This document shows, in pieces, positions 40,174 through 47,709 of a stretch of 64,000 nucleotides of DNA (position 1 is its first letter; each line of letters begins with the position of its first letter). The DNA comes from Frankia sp. RB7 (GTDB taxonomy: Bacteria; Pseudomonadota; Alphaproteobacteria; Rhizobiales; Xanthobacteraceae). The stretch spans positions 186,001 to 250,000 of the forward strand of contig JAUEPE010000002.1 of the NCBI GenBank assembly GCA_030403585.1. Reading direction: 5' to 3'. The notes below the pieces were generated by a model, which had not been told where the DNA came from, did no database searches, and was given only the letters and a program-made list of their open reading frames with translations. The translations under genes and the position numbers were made by a program.

Positions 40174-41076
40174 CTATTCCCGATTCCGCCACGGGAAGAG
40201 ATTGGCGGGGAAATCAGCCGCCGGCTTGCGCGGGCGCTGCGGTGGAGGCGGCACCGGCCGGGCGCCGGGTTCGGAGACGATGACCTTGCGGTAGAGATGC
40301 CAGGTTGCGTGGCCGAGCAGGGGGATGACGACGGCAAGCCCGAGGAACGCGGGGATGGTGCCGAGCGCCAGCAGAACCGCCACGATCAAGCCCCAGGCCG
40401 CCATTGGCACCGGGTTTTTGGCGACGACGCGCAGCGAGGTGACCATCGCGTCCAGCGCGCCGGCATGGCGGTCAAGCATTAGCGGAAACGACACGGCGCT
40501 GATGCAGAGCGCGGCGAGTGCGAACAGGAAGCCCGTGCCGCAGCCGATCGCGATCAGCCACAAGCCCTGCGATGTCGTCAGCACGCGCGTCACGAAATCC
40601 GAGATTCCGGTCACACCCTCATAGCCGAATGCAGCAACATAGATCGCCTGCGCCGTCGCGACCCAGATCACGAACAGCGCGAGCAGCAATGTGCCGAGGC
40701 CGAGCATCGCGCCAAAGGAGGGCGAGCGCAGCACCTCCATGGCATCCCAGGCGCTGGCTTCTTCATAGCGCTCGCGACGGCTGGAGAGCTCATAGAGGCC
40801 GAGTGCTGCGAACGGGCCGATCAGGGCGAATCCGGCGGCCAGCGGAAACAGCAGCGGGATCACCGAATAGCCCATGGCGACGCGCGCGATCACGAGGCCG
40901 AGCACCGGATAGATCACGCAGAGGATAATGGCGTGGCTCGGAACCGCCTTGAAATCTTCCCAGCCGCGCTTGAGCGCGTCGTGCAGGTCGGACAGTTGGA
41001 TGGTTCGGATCACCGGTCCAGCCGCATCTCCGGGCTGGGCCACCGTAGGGACATTGCCCTGGTAGAGTGTGGCCAT
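40174..41076 (-). CDS. DUF2189 membrane protein
   Basis: 300 residues with about six membrane helices from residue 45 on (LCVIYPVLGLVIARVA, LLFPLAAGFALIGPFAALGLYELS, and four more). The FALIGPFAALGLYELSRR-type core is typical of DUF2189. A Pro-rich tail ends it. The ATG at 41076 has AGGGAG ten bases upstream. Function unknown; possibly a membrane-bound adaptor or transporter-like protein. Confidence 0.85.
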   Translation of the reverse strand: MATLYQGNVPTVAQPGDAAGPVIRTIQLSDLHDALKRGWEDFKAVPSHAIILCVIYPVLGLVIARVAMGYSVIPLLFPLAAGFALIGPFAALGLYELSSRRERYEEASAWDAMEVLRSPSFGAMLGLGTLLLALFVIWVATAQAIYVAAFGYEGVTGISDFVTRVLTTSQGLWLIAIGCGTGFLFALAALCISAVSFPLMLDRHAGALDAMVTSLRVVAKNPVPMAAWGLIVAVLLALGTIPAFLGLAVVIPLLGHATWHLYRKVIVSEPGARPVPPPPQRPRKPAADFPANLFPWRNRE

Positions 41077-41324
41077 TGTCGCTTGCTCCCTTGCCATGCA
41101 GCCGAATCCGGCGCCGGCAACGGCGCGACGGCCGCTTTTCTTGGATGATCGCGATTCCGACCAGACGCGAATTCCGGATGGCATCGCGAGCTGAACCCAA
41201 AGCCTACGCCTATTTCCGAGTCCTGTCCCTCACGCTTGGGTGAGATTTCATGCCGCAGTGCAACCTTAATGATGTCATCCGGTCGTCATTTCGCCGCAGA
41301 TAAGCTCATGCTGTTGTGGCTCGC

Positions 41325-41349
41325 GGAACTTCGCGGGCGCAACGACGTA
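41325..41349 (+). promoter_or_regulatory. Possible EcfG (general stress) promoter
   Basis: GGAAC (41325-41329) is followed after 16 bases by CGTA (41346-41349), one base off the EcfG consensus GGAAC-N16/17-CGTT. It is 60 bases before the DUF3597 start. Weak support. Confidence 0.3.
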
Positions 41350-41408
41350 ACTTCGTCTATAAGTGCCCACTCAGGGCCTTCCAACAGGATCCTTTTCGGG
41401 GAGCAGAC

Positions 41409-41822
41409 ATGAGCATTTTCGGGAAAATCATGGGCGCAATTTTCGGCAGCCATCCGGCTTCCGCTGCGCCCGCCGGTGGCGCACCCGCGGGCAGCGCGCC
41501 TGCAGGGACCGCATCGGCGCCGTCGTCGGCGCCTGGCGCGGCACCGTCCGCCGCGCCCGCAGCCTCCGTGGACGTTGCGGCCATCGTGGACAAGCTGGTG
41601 GCTGCCCAGAAGGAGAAGCTGGAATGGCGCACCTCGATCGTCGACCTCATGAAGGCGCTCGATATCGATTCGAGTCTGGCCGCGCGCAAGGACCTCGCCA
41701 AGGAGCTCGGTTACACCGGCGACACGAACGACTCGGCCAGCATGAATGTCTGGCTGCACAAGCAGGTGATGTCCAAGCTCGCCGCCAATGGCGGCAAGCT
41801 GCCGCCTGAAATCAAGCACTGA
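41409..41822 (+). CDS. DUF3597 protein
   Basis: 137 residues: a short N-terminal helix (MSIFGKIMGAIFG), an Ala/Pro/Ser-rich linker (about 15-50), then the DUF3597 helical domain (VDKLVAAQKEKLEWRTSIVDLMKALDIDSSLAARKDLAKELGY). Function unknown. A strong terminator follows. Confidence 0.88.
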   Translation: MSIFGKIMGAIFGSHPASAAPAGGAPAGSAPAGTASAPSSAPGAAPSAAPAASVDVAAIVDKLVAAQKEKLEWRTSIVDLMKALDIDSSLAARKDLAKELGYTGDTNDSASMNVWLHKQVMSKLAANGGKLPPEIKH

Positions 41823-41854
41823 CCGACGAGCATCGGTCGACACCAACCAACTAA

Positions 41855-41883
41855 AAAGGGCCCGCGATTTCGCGGGCCCTTTT
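41855..41883. terminator. Strong bidirectional terminator
   Basis: A long GC stem (AAAGGGCCCGCG with CGCGGGCCCTTT, tetraloop ATTT) with A residues before and T residues after. It lies between DUF3597 and a convergent gene and can work in both directions. Confidence 0.88.
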
Positions 41884-41887
41884 GCGA

Positions 41888-42163
41888 TCAGGCAACGAGA
41901 TCCGCATCCTCCGGATGCTTGTCGAGATAATCGACCACAAAACCGCAGCCCGCAATCACCTTCCTGCCGTCGCGGCGGATCAAGTCGAGCGCGCCCTTGA
42001 TCAGCTCGGAGGCAATGCCGCGGCCGCGCAGCGCGCGCGGCGTCTCGGTGTGGGTGATGATCACAGCCGACGGCGTCAGCCGGTAATTGGCGAAGGCGAT
42101 TTCGCTTTCGACATCGAGCTCGAAGCGGCTCCTGTCCTTGTTGTCGCGTACCGATGCCGCCAT
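41888..42163 (-). CDS. GNAT-family N-acetyltransferase, short YjdJ type
   Basis: 91 residues of the small GNAT subfamily with the acetyl-CoA loop TPRALRGRGIASELIKGALDLIR. Substrate unknown. A paralogue of the same length and layout is encoded at 42335-42610. Confidence 0.85.
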   Translation of the reverse strand: MAASVRDNKDRSRFELDVESEIAFANYRLTPSAVIITHTETPRALRGRGIASELIKGALDLIRRDGRKVIAGCGFVVDYLDKHPEDADLVA

Positions 42164-42334
42164 GCCTGATCTCTCCCAAGCGATGCTTAGTCCCCGATCT
42201 AGGCGCCTGAATCGGCCCTTGCCAAGTCACGACCAAGGGAAGTTGCCGCAGGGGAGATATCTGCAAAATGCGTGTCCTGCAGACGGCGCAGGAACAGCTG
42301 GGGAAGCTCGGGGCGCTGTGACGGCCCGGGTCGG

Positions 42335-42610
42335 TTAGACCTTCACCAGGTCCTGATAGTCTGGATGCTTCTCGATCCACGCCTTCACGAACGGGCACTC
42401 CGGTATGAGCTTCAGGCCGGCCGCGCGGACCTGGTCGAGCGCGCCTTGCACCAGTATTGAACTGACGCCTCTGCCGCCGAGCTCCTTCGGCACGTCGGTA
42501 TGCTCGAACGTGATGACGTTGCCGTCGAGCTTGTAATGCTCGGACGCGATGTGGCCCTCCACCTCGAGCTCGTAACGGTGGTGAGCCTTGTTGTCGATCA
42601 CGTCGCTCAT
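42335..42610 (-). CDS. GNAT-family N-acetyltransferase, short YjdJ type (paralogue)
   Basis: 91 residues. The acetyl-CoA loop reads VPKELGGRGVSSILVQGALDQVR, and the start (NKAHHRYELEVEGHIA) and end (CPFVKAWIEKHPDYQDLV) match its neighbour at 41888 in layout though the sequences have drifted apart. It starts 11 bases after the DUF3828 gene on the minus strand. Confidence 0.85.
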   Translation of the reverse strand: MSDVIDNKAHHRYELEVEGHIASEHYKLDGNVITFEHTDVPKELGGRGVSSILVQGALDQVRAAGLKLIPECPFVKAWIEKHPDYQDLVKV

Positions 42611-42621
42611 GATGTCTCCGG

Positions 42622-43137
42622 TCAGCTCTTCAGTGCGTCCGTCAGCATCTTGCGGATCGACCAGGCCCCGCCGTCGGAGGAGCCCTTGATGTCGTCGATC
42701 TTCCAGCTGTTGGCCTCGCGCACGAAGTCGTAACGCAAGATCTGGTCGGCGGGTTTGCGGTCGTTGCGGTGGCCGGTGATGGTCACCGCGAGCGTCGCCT
42801 TGTCGGCCTCCGTCTTCTCCGCGTCAACCTTGAACGATTTCACGTCGGGTTCCTGCGAATTGGTGACGGGATCGAAATCGATCGGCCCGACATCGCCCTT
42901 CGGCGTATGCGCATCCGCCTTGGCCCACAGCGCAACCAGCGCCTTGGAGAGATATTTTGCTTTCGCGGCCTTGTTCTCGGTGACGAAGGCGGCACCGCCA
43001 TCGCCCTTGCCCTTTGCCGCGCGGGTGTAGATCGCAGTCAGAATGGTTGCGGGATCGTTGGGGGCGGGCGCTTGCGCGAAGGCGGGCGTGGGGGCCGCGA
43101 AGAGAGAGGCGGCAATGAGGCTGCGGCGGGTGAGCAT
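42622..43137 (-). CDS. Secreted DUF3828-like protein
   Basis: 171 residues: signal peptide MLTRRSLIAASLFAAPTPAFA (with an RR pair near the start, so it could use Tat), then a small mixed fold with the end RYDFVREANSWKIDDIKG typical of DUF3828/NTF2-like proteins. Function unknown. Probably co-transcribed with the GNAT gene downstream. Confidence 0.78.
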   Translation of the reverse strand: MLTRRSLIAASLFAAPTPAFAQAPAPNDPATILTAIYTRAAKGKGDGGAAFVTENKAAKAKYLSKALVALWAKADAHTPKGDVGPIDFDPVTNSQEPDVKSFKVDAEKTEADKATLAVTITGHRNDRKPADQILRYDFVREANSWKIDDIKGSSDGGAWSIRKMLTDALKS

Positions 43138-43228
43138 GGATCGTCCCTGAGATGGTGACACGCGACCATAGGCCGAATTGGCCATGTCAGCGCGGTATCT
43201 CAGTAGACCGACGTACGCGCGGTTCGGT

Positions 43229-43543
43229 TCAATCGGACGCCTTGGCAAGGCGCGAATCGTCCGGCTGAGGCTTTGCGGGGAGGCAGCCCTGGCAGATGAC
43301 CAGCGAACGATTGACCTTGGCGTCCTGTTCGGCCTCGATGCCGTCGCTCTCGGGCCGGGCAGCAGTGCGCGTTACGCGTGAGGGGCCGGGAGTGGAACGC
43401 GGTTGATTGGGGTCCTGGCCCGCGCCATCCCAGGCATAGCGCGCGGGTTTGAAGGCTGGATCTGGGGCCAATTGTGCCTGCGGCGCGACAGCACAGCCAG
43501 CAAGCGCCAACGACAACAGCAGGAAAGCGGGCGCTTTGATCAT
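43229..43543 (-). CDS. Small lipoprotein
   Basis: 104 residues. A lipoprotein signal with lipobox LALAGC is followed by a Pro/Arg-rich, probably disordered part and a CQGC pair near the C-terminus. The ATG at 43543 fits the signal better than the GTG three codons earlier. Function unknown. Confidence 0.7.
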   Translation of the reverse strand: MIKAPAFLLLSLALAGCAVAPQAQLAPDPAFKPARYAWDGAGQDPNQPRSTPGPSRVTRTAARPESDGIEAEQDAKVNRSLVICQGCLPAKPQPDDSRLAKASD

Positions 43544-43720
43544 GACGGGCACTCTGTACGCGAGGACTGATGCAGGTTGCCTCCAGCATGTTTAAAATTC
43601 CTTGAACGAGCGCATGGATGACGCCCGGTTGGCGGTCTTGCTAGGCCGCTCTCGATGACGATAAATGGGCCCCAATGAGCGGGCGGTTTGCGTGCCGTCT
43701 GCCGTCGAAGAGGAAGCCCG

Positions 43721-45328
43721 ATGCCGCCGCTCCGCATGTCCCGCCGCGTGATGAATCTCGCCTACATGCTGACCCAGAATGCGCGGCGGCATGGATCGCG
43801 TCCCGGTTTCGTCTGGGGTGACAAATCCTGGACCTGGCGCGAGATCGATGCGCAGGTTTCCGCACTGGCGGCTGCGCTTGCTGCGCGCGGCATCGCCAAG
43901 GGCGACCGCATTCTCGTTCATTCCAAGAATGGCGACGAGATGTTTGTCTCGATGTTCGCGGCGTTCCGGCTCGGCGCGGTCTGGGTGCCCACCAATTTCC
44001 GCCTGATGCCGGACGAGGTGGCCTATCTCGCACAGGCCTCCGGTGCGAAAGCATTTTTGTGCCACGTCGATTTTCCCGAGCACGCGGCGGCCGTGAACGG
44101 CGGCACGCTGGAATTCACCTGGAGCATCGATGGCAAGGCATCCTTCGCCGAGACGTCGGTGGCCGACGCCATCGTTTCGCAGGCGGGCCAATTGGTCGAG
44201 AACGTCGCCGTCGAACACGACGATCCCTGCTGGTTCTTCTTCACTTCCGGCACCACCGGTCGCTCCAAGGCCGCGGTGCTGACCCACGGCCAGATGGGCT
44301 TCGTCGTCACCAACCATCTCGCCGATCTCACCCCCGGCGTCACGGAAGCCGATGCCTCGCTTGTGGTAGCGCCGTTGTCGCACGGTGCCGGCGTGCATCA
44401 GCTGGTGCAGACCGCGCGCGGCGTCTGCACCGTACTGCTGTCGACCGAGAAGTTCGACATCGACGAGGCGTTCCGCCTGATCGCGACGCATCGGGTCGGC
44501 AATCTCTTCACGGTGCCGACGATCTTGAAGATGATGGTCGAGCACCCTGCTGCCGACAAATACGATCATTCCTCGCTGCGCCACGTCATCTATGCCGGCG
44601 CGCCGATGTATCGCGAGGACCAGAAGGCCGCGCTGAAGAAGCTCGGCAAGGTCATCGTGCAGTATTTTGGCCTCGGCGAGGTCACCGGCAACATCACCGT
44701 GCTGCCGGCGGCGCTGCATGATCCCGAGGATGGCCCGCACGCGAAGATCGGCACCTGTGGGTTCGAGCGGACCGGCATGCAGGTCTCGATCCAGGACGAC
44801 GAAGGCCGTGAGCTCAAAGCGAACCAGAGCGGCGAGATCTGCGTGATCGGGCCTGCGGTGCTCGCAGGCTACTACGACAACCCCGAGGCCAATGCGAAGG
44901 CGTTCCGCAACGGCTGGTTCCGCACCGGCGACCTCGGTCACATGGACGAGGAGGGGTTCCTCTACATCACCGGCCGCGCGTCGGACATGTACATCTCCGG
45001 CGGCTCCAACATCTATCCGCGCGAGATCGAGGAGAAGATCCTGACGCATCCTTCGGTTGGCGAGGTCGCGGTGCTCGGCGTGCCCGATGCGACCTGGGGC
45101 GAGGTCGGAGTCGCCGTCTGCGTTGCGCGTGACGGCGAGAAGGCCGTGAGCGAAGCGGAGATGGCGGCGTTCCTGCTGCCGAAGGTGCCGCGCTACAAGA
45201 TGCCGAAGCGGTTCTTCTTTTGGGAGGCGCTGCCGAAATCCGGCTATGGCAAGGTGCCGAAACGCATGGTGCGCGACGAGCTCGAGGCGCGCGGGCTGCT
45301 CGATCTCGACAATACCAAGGCGGGCTGA
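43721..45328 (+). CDS. Acyl-CoA synthetase (AMP-forming)
   Basis: 535 residues. The ATP loop FFFTSGTTGRSKAAVLTH, the GWFRTGDLGHMDEEGFLYITGR hinge motif and the final catalytic Lys in KSGYGKVPKR mark a complete AMP-forming acyl-CoA ligase that would activate a carboxylic acid as its CoA ester. The acid is unknown (long-chain or aromatic). AGAGGA lies before the ATG at 43721. It is followed after 9 bases by the double-PPC gene, so the two likely form an operon. Confidence 0.9.
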   Translation: MPPLRMSRRVMNLAYMLTQNARRHGSRPGFVWGDKSWTWREIDAQVSALAAALAARGIAKGDRILVHSKNGDEMFVSMFAAFRLGAVWVPTNFRLMPDEVAYLAQASGAKAFLCHVDFPEHAAAVNGGTLEFTWSIDGKASFAETSVADAIVSQAGQLVENVAVEHDDPCWFFFTSGTTGRSKAAVLTHGQMGFVVTNHLADLTPGVTEADASLVVAPLSHGAGVHQLVQTARGVCTVLLSTEKFDIDEAFRLIATHRVGNLFTVPTILKMMVEHPAADKYDHSSLRHVIYAGAPMYREDQKAALKKLGKVIVQYFGLGEVTGNITVLPAALHDPEDGPHAKIGTCGFERTGMQVSIQDDEGRELKANQSGEICVIGPAVLAGYYDNPEANAKAFRNGWFRTGDLGHMDEEGFLYITGRASDMYISGGSNIYPREIEEKILTHPSVGEVAVLGVPDATWGEVGVAVCVARDGEKAVSEAEMAAFLLPKVPRYKMPKRFFFWEALPKSGYGKVPKRMVRDELEARGLLDLDNTKAG

Positions 45329-45337
45329 GTTTACGTA

Positions 45338-46198
45338 ATGCGGAGTATCAAGCAGCCGGGCGCGCCCGTCACCGAGCGTATCCAATGGGTGGAGGTGAGG
45401 GGGCGCCCCTTTTCGTTCACGCTTCCAGCCGGCCTGCCACTGCTCGAAGCCGCGCGCCGCGGTTTTGCCGCGGAAGGATTTGCCGGCGGCGTGCTGAATT
45501 TCAGCCAGGGCGCGCTCGGGCCGTTCGGCTATGTGATGCCGGCGCTGTCGAAAACCGGCGAGAACGCGGCGTTCTACAGCGACATTTATCGGCCCGCAGG
45601 CGTGACGCGCACCAGGCTCGGCAGCATGACGCTCGGGATGCGCGACGGCGCGCCGTTCTATCATTGTCACGGGCTGTGGACCGAGGCGGATGGCAAGGCG
45701 AGCGGCGGCCACATGCTGCCGGATGAGACTGTTATCGCCGAGCCGTTCGAGGTCCAGGCTTTCGGCATCGATGGTGCGATGTTCACCGCTGAGCCCGATC
45801 CCGAGACCAACTTCAAGCTGTTCGGGCCGGTCGTCTCCGCGAGCACCGGTGCGCGCACGACCAGTCGTGCATTCGCGCTGCGGCTCCGCCCCAATCAGGA
45901 CTTTGCCCTCTGCCTCGAAGCTTTCTGCCGCGCACACGGCATCGCGCAGGCAAAAATCCACGGTGGCGTCGGCTCGACCATCGGCGCGCGCTTCACCCAT
46001 GGCGACGTGACCGAGCCGTTTGCCACGGAGCTGGCAATAACCGCCGGAACGATCGCGCCGGGCGCGGCCGGCGCGCTGGAAGCGGCGCTCGACGTCGCCC
46101 TGATCGACTACACCGGTGGCATCGCCGATGGCCGTCTGGCGCGCGGCGACAATCCTGTTCTGATGACCATGGAGCTGGTGCTGGAGGCGTTGGAGTAG
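45338..46198 (+). CDS. Protein with two PPC (DUF296) domains
   Basis: 286 residues, apparently two PPC/DUF296 units: the first (about 15-145) has FYHCHGLWTEADGKASGGHMLPDE, the second (about 160-285) a weaker KIHGGVGSTIGARFTHG. Single PPC proteins form trimers and sometimes bind DNA; the His cluster in the first unit could bind a metal. Its link to the acyl-CoA synthetase suggests a metabolic role, not shown here. Confidence 0.75.
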   Translation: MRSIKQPGAPVTERIQWVEVRGRPFSFTLPAGLPLLEAARRGFAAEGFAGGVLNFSQGALGPFGYVMPALSKTGENAAFYSDIYRPAGVTRTRLGSMTLGMRDGAPFYHCHGLWTEADGKASGGHMLPDETVIAEPFEVQAFGIDGAMFTAEPDPETNFKLFGPVVSASTGARTTSRAFALRLRPNQDFALCLEAFCRAHGIAQAKIHGGVGSTIGARFTHGDVTEPFATELAITAGTIAPGAAGALEAALDVALIDYTGGIADGRLARGDNPVLMTMELVLEALE

Positions 46199-46290
46199 CC
46201 TCTCTGCCCCCGGGGGGCGGGTGCAACATACCTCTTTGCAATTTCAGTGTTCCTGTTATGTTCCGTCCAAGCGAGGCGCGGAGGTTGGCA

Positions 46291-47058
46291 ATGGCTAGGA
46301 AGGGCAACCGGACAATCAACATGCCTGCGCCGTATTTGAAGCGGGTCTGGCTCGATCCGTCGCGAGTGAACGATCGCGAGGCGTATCCGTTTTGCCTGCC
46401 CATCTTTCCAGATGATTTCGAACTCAACTTCGAGGCCCCCATCACGATCATCGTTGGAGAGAACGGCACCGGAAAGTCCACGATCCTGGAGGGCATCGCA
46501 GCACTGGCCGGCTACGACGATGCCGGTGGAGGCAAGGGATACATGCCGGTTGATCATTCCGAGGCGCGCGAGAATATGGGCGGCCAACTCTCCAAGGCAC
46601 TGCGCGCAAGCTGGCTGCCAAAGATCACCAACGGCTGGTTCTTTCGCGCCGAGAGCTTTTTCTCGGTGGCGCGATATCTGGACAAGGCCGCGCGTGATGC
46701 CGGTCAGGTTGGCCCCGATTTCCTGTCGCACTCCCACGGCGAGGGCTTCCTGCGCTTTTTTGAAGAACGCTGCCAGCGCCAGGGCATTTTTATCTTCGAC
46801 GAGCCGGAATCGGCGCTGTCGCCGGCGCGTCAGATCGAGTTTTTGAAGCTGCTGCGACGCATGGAAGACTCCCGCATCTGCCAGGTGATCATGGCGACCC
46901 ATGCGCCGCTGCTGATGGCTTATCCAAATGCGCAGCTGCTGCGGCTCGGCAAATACGGCCTGGAGCCGACCACGGTGGAACAGACCGATCATTACCGGGT
47001 GATGCGGGAATTCTGCGACGATCCGCGCGGTTTCGTCGAGGCGACCCTGGCGGAATGA
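46291..47058 (+). CDS. Lone AAA/ABC-type ATPase
   Basis: 255 residues. Walker A GENGTGKST (residues 56-64), an ABC-like signature region (SHGEGFLRFF), Walker B GIFIFDEPESALSP, and a final His switch ATHAPLLM. There are no membrane or DNA-binding segments, so it resembles the small predicted AAA ATPases often found near mobile or defence genes. GGAGG lies before the ATG at 46291. HigBA follows after 47 bases. Confidence 0.82.
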   Translation: MARKGNRTINMPAPYLKRVWLDPSRVNDREAYPFCLPIFPDDFELNFEAPITIIVGENGTGKSTILEGIAALAGYDDAGGGKGYMPVDHSEARENMGGQLSKALRASWLPKITNGWFFRAESFFSVARYLDKAARDAGQVGPDFLSHSHGEGFLRFFEERCQRQGIFIFDEPESALSPARQIEFLKLLRRMEDSRICQVIMATHAPLLMAYPNAQLLRLGKYGLEPTTVEQTDHYRVMREFCDDPRGFVEATLAE

Positions 47059-47105
47059 ATGCGTCATCGATTGTCGTTCACCGAGTTCCGTAGTATGTTC
47101 TTGCC

Positions 47106-47393
47106 ATGATAAGGTCCTGGCGGAATTCGGCGAGCCGGAAGGTCTGGGATGGTGAGCGTCCGAACCAGTTTCGTGGACTCGATTTCGAGGCGGCGGCTGA
47201 GTTGTTACTCGCACTGAACGTCGCAAAATCACTCGGAGACCTGAGGCCACTGAAGAGCGTCGGATTGCACAAGCTGAAGGGCGATCGCAAAGGGCAGTGG
47301 GCAATGACGATCAACGAGCGTTGGCGCATCTGTTTCGAATTCGGCAAGGGCGATGCCTACGAGGTAGAGATCGTCGACTATCACAAGGGCTGA
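47106..47393 (+). CDS. higB: HigB-type toxin (RelE/ParE superfamily)
   Basis: 95 residues: family wording LHKLKGDRKGQWAMTINERWRICFEF and the final VEIVDYHKG. HigB toxins cut mRNA on the ribosome. The toxin gene comes first and the antitoxin second, as usual for higBA. Confidence 0.9.
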   Translation: MIRSWRNSASRKVWDGERPNQFRGLDFEAAAELLLALNVAKSLGDLRPLKSVGLHKLKGDRKGQWAMTINERWRICFEFGKGDAYEVEIVDYHKG

Positions 47394-47398
47394 CATCC

Positions 47399-47686
47399 AT
47401 GGCTCCACTCGTTCATCCCGGACGGTTGCTCAAACGCGAATTGGTTGCGCGCGGGCTTAGTGCCAACAGGCTTTCGCTCGACATCGGCGTTCCCTCGGGG
47501 CGGATCACCGATATTCTGAATGGACGCCGAGGTATCTCGGCGGACACCGCGGTGCGACTTGGTCGTTATTTCGGCAATAGCCCTCAATTCTGGCTGGACT
47601 TGCAGGGGCAGTACGACATTGGTGTCGTCGAACGGGAGAAGGGCGCGGAAATCGCTCGACGGGTCAGGCCCGCCGACGCGGCTTGA
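47399..47686 (+). CDS. higA: HigA-type antitoxin, XRE family
   Basis: 95 residues, starting MAPLVHPGRLLKRELVARGLS with a helix-turn-helix (LSLDIGVPSGRITDILNGRRGISADTAVRLGRYFGNSPQFWLDLQ). It neutralises HigB and usually represses the operon. The ATG at 47399 lies 5 bases after the higB stop. Confidence 0.92.
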   Translation: MAPLVHPGRLLKRELVARGLSANRLSLDIGVPSGRITDILNGRRGISADTAVRLGRYFGNSPQFWLDLQGQYDIGVVEREKGAEIARRVRPADAA

Positions 47687-47709
47687 TAGGGCTTCGGTTA
47701 AAGACTTCA

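Noticed and set aside
43592..46000. 802-residue minus-strand frame opposite the acyl-CoA synthetase
   Set aside because: Mirror of real coding sequence, no recognisable motif.
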